Shown here piece by piece: positions 4,251 through 5,330 of a stretch of 5,330 nt of DNA (positions are counted from its first letter, which is position 1; every line of letters starts with the position of its first letter). The DNA comes from a bacterium (lineage in GTDB: Bacteria > RBG-13-66-14), in the NCBI GenBank assembly GCA_021107695.1, contig JAIOSI010000071.1, positions 1 to 5,330 of the forward strand. Reading direction: 5' to 3'. The notes under the pieces are model-generated. The model was not told the DNA's origin. It was given only the letters and a program-made list of their open reading frames with translations, and searched no databases. The position numbers and the translations under genes are program-made.

Positions 4251-5302
4251 TATGGCTTGAACTCGCCCAGCCGCCGGATGACCGAGGCGATGAGCTTCTT
4301 CGTCGCGGCGTAGTCGCCCTTGTCCAGAATCCCCACCGGGGAGTGGATGTAGCGTACCGGAACCGAGATGGTCAGGCAGCGTACTCCGGCGCGGATCTTG
4401 TGGACGATGCCGGATTCCGTTCCGCCGGTAACTGAGCGTTTGTACTGGAAACCGATGCCCTCGTCGCGAGCGATGCCCTCGACAAACTCCCGCCAGGCGG
4501 TGTCGGAGACGTGGCTCTGGTCGAGAATCGACAGCGCGGGACCGTCGCCCAGCACCGTGGAGGGAGTAACATCCCGTCCGTTCGCCGGACCGGGGACGTC
4601 CCCCGCCGTGGTGCCTTCCACCGCGATAAAGACATCGGGGTTGGTTGCGAAGCCAGCGACCTTGCCTCCACGCACGCCCAGTTCTTCCTGGGTCGTAAAG
4701 GAAGCCAGGAAGGGCGTTCCGCCGGTGAGCTTCGGCGACTCCTTTACCAGCTCGGCAAGGATGGCGCAGCCGGCGCGGTCATCAAACGCCTTACCGAAGG
4801 CGCGGTTGCCCTGCTCGAAGTATTCCGTCGCCCAGGTCATCGGCTCGCCGAGGCTGACCAGCTTCTCCGCCTCCTCTTTCTTCGAGGTACCGATGTCCAC
4901 GAAGAGACCGTCGTGCTTGACCACCTGGTTGAACTCTTCACGGCTCTTGTGGAGGTGGGGGCTTTTCATGCTGACCACGCCGGGGACGCGCTTCTCTCCC
5001 CTACCGACCACCACCCGCTTGCTCGGCAGCACCCGGTCGTCAATCCCACCCATCTTGTGGAACTTCAGCCCGCCAGAGGAGGTGATCTCCGTTACGGTGA
5101 AGCCGACCTCGTCCATGTGCGCCGAAAGCAGCAGTCGCGGACCCTTATAGCCCTTCCAGTCGCCGACCCGGGTGATCAGGTTGCCCAGGGCGTCGGTCTG
5201 GTGGACGGCGACGGAGTCTTTAATCTCGCCGAAGATAAGCTCCCGCACCTCGGTCTCGTAACCCGATGGTCCGTGAGCGTTGCTGATTTTTTCCAGTAGC
5301 AT
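4250..5302 (-). CDS. M42-family metallopeptidase (FrvX/YsgJ-like), paralogue B
   Basis: This 350-residue M42 aminopeptidase is a diverged paralogue of the neighbour at 2971-3969. It opens with HGPSGYE (10-16) and keeps H62 and D64 in SAHMDEVG, D174 in KAFDDRAG (bridging ligand), E206 (general base) and E207 in TQEELGVRGG, and H320 in RYIHSPV. The fourth ligand position is E229 in AVEGTTAGD where paralogue A has Asp; both acids occur in the family. It also carries extra sequence around 101-128 (SMKSPHLHKSREE) that A lacks. These differences suggest different substrate ranges, but the sequence does not say which peptides are cut. No signal peptide. ATG 5302 is preceded by GGGGGAG with 5 bases of spacing. 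The frame stays open upstream to the window edge but holds no further start codon. The 280-base gap to paralogue A, with palindromes in it, argues against a tight operon. A cellulase label for such proteins should be distrusted. Confidence 0.95.
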   Translation of the reverse strand: MLLEKISNAHGPSGYETEVRELIFGEIKDSVAVHQTDALGNLITRVGDWKGYKGPRLLLSAHMDEVGFTVTEITSSGGLKFHKMGGIDDRVLPSKRVVVGRGEKRVPGVVSMKSPHLHKSREEFNQVVKHDGLFVDIGTSKKEEAEKLVSLGEPMTWATEYFEQGNRAFGKAFDDRAGCAILAELVKESPKLTGGTPFLASFTTQEELGVRGGKVAGFATNPDVFIAVEGTTAGDVPGPANGRDVTPSTVLGDGPALSILDQSHVSDTAWREFVEGIARDEGIGFQYKRSVTGGTESGIVHKIRAGVRCLTISVPVRYIHSPVGILDKGDYAATKKLIASVIRRLGEFKP

Positions 5303-5307
5303 CTCAA

Positions 5308-5314
5308 CTCCCCC
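5308..5314 (-). promoter_or_regulatory. Ribosome binding site of M42 paralogue B
   Basis: GGGGGAG on the minus strand, 5 bases before ATG 5302. It supports this start even though the reading frame is open to the window edge. Only about 16 more bases are visible upstream, so no promoter can be judged. Confidence 0.6.
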
Positions 5315-5330
5315 ATCCCCCTCATCTTGA

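Noticed and set aside
4511..5299. 262-residue plus-strand open frame
   Set aside because: Antisense to M42 paralogue B, which carries all M42 catalytic residues; same GC-driven shadow effect.
2971..5302. Cellulase/endoglucanase genes
   Set aside because: M42 proteins often carry this old label, but the sequences have the two-metal aminopeptidase residues and no glycosidase motif.
5322..5330. 3' end of a further minus-strand gene (TGA at 5324-5322)
   Set aside because: Only three codons are visible, which is not evidence.

Overview
The window carries four protein genes, all on the minus strand and read right to left. In transcription order they are: an M42-family metallopeptidase (5302 to 4250), a second, diverged M42 metallopeptidase (3969 to 2971), the ribosome-assembly GTPase Der/EngA (2756 to 1416), and the start of a type IV pilus assembly ATPase-fold protein, PilM (978 to beyond position 1). 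The large plus-strand open frames are antisense shadows of these genes, which the GC-rich codon use leaves open. No RNA gene, CRISPR array, transposase gene or phage gene was found.

The source looks like a GC-rich bacterium (roughly 60 % by eye) with type IV pili. Der places it in Bacteria. PilM together with M42 peptidases and dense intergenic palindromes suggests a non-proteobacterial, soil or hot-spring type lineage. Armatimonadota is a guess and cannot be proven from this window.

The genes are not packed as a tight operon. The three spacers are 280, 214 and 437 bases, and all contain repeats. Seven copies of a 21-26 base palindromic element (outer stem GGGCG/CGCCC, loop close to ACAAG, flank CTAC) lie between genes and none lies inside one. 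Three bases of each stem arm differ between copies, but pairing is kept (AAG/CTT, GAC/GTC, ATC/GAT). Four copies sit in 172 bases just upstream of der. The 437-base spacer between der and pilM also holds two exact copies of a 27-base repeat and three C-run/G-run hairpins.

Functionally the genes are a mix: two putative cytoplasmic aminopeptidases for peptide turnover, one essential 50S assembly GTPase, and the first gene of what is normally a pilMNO(P) alignment-complex operon continuing off the left edge. Nothing indicates a shared pathway. The protein genes are ordinary; the repeat family is the part most worth a second look.
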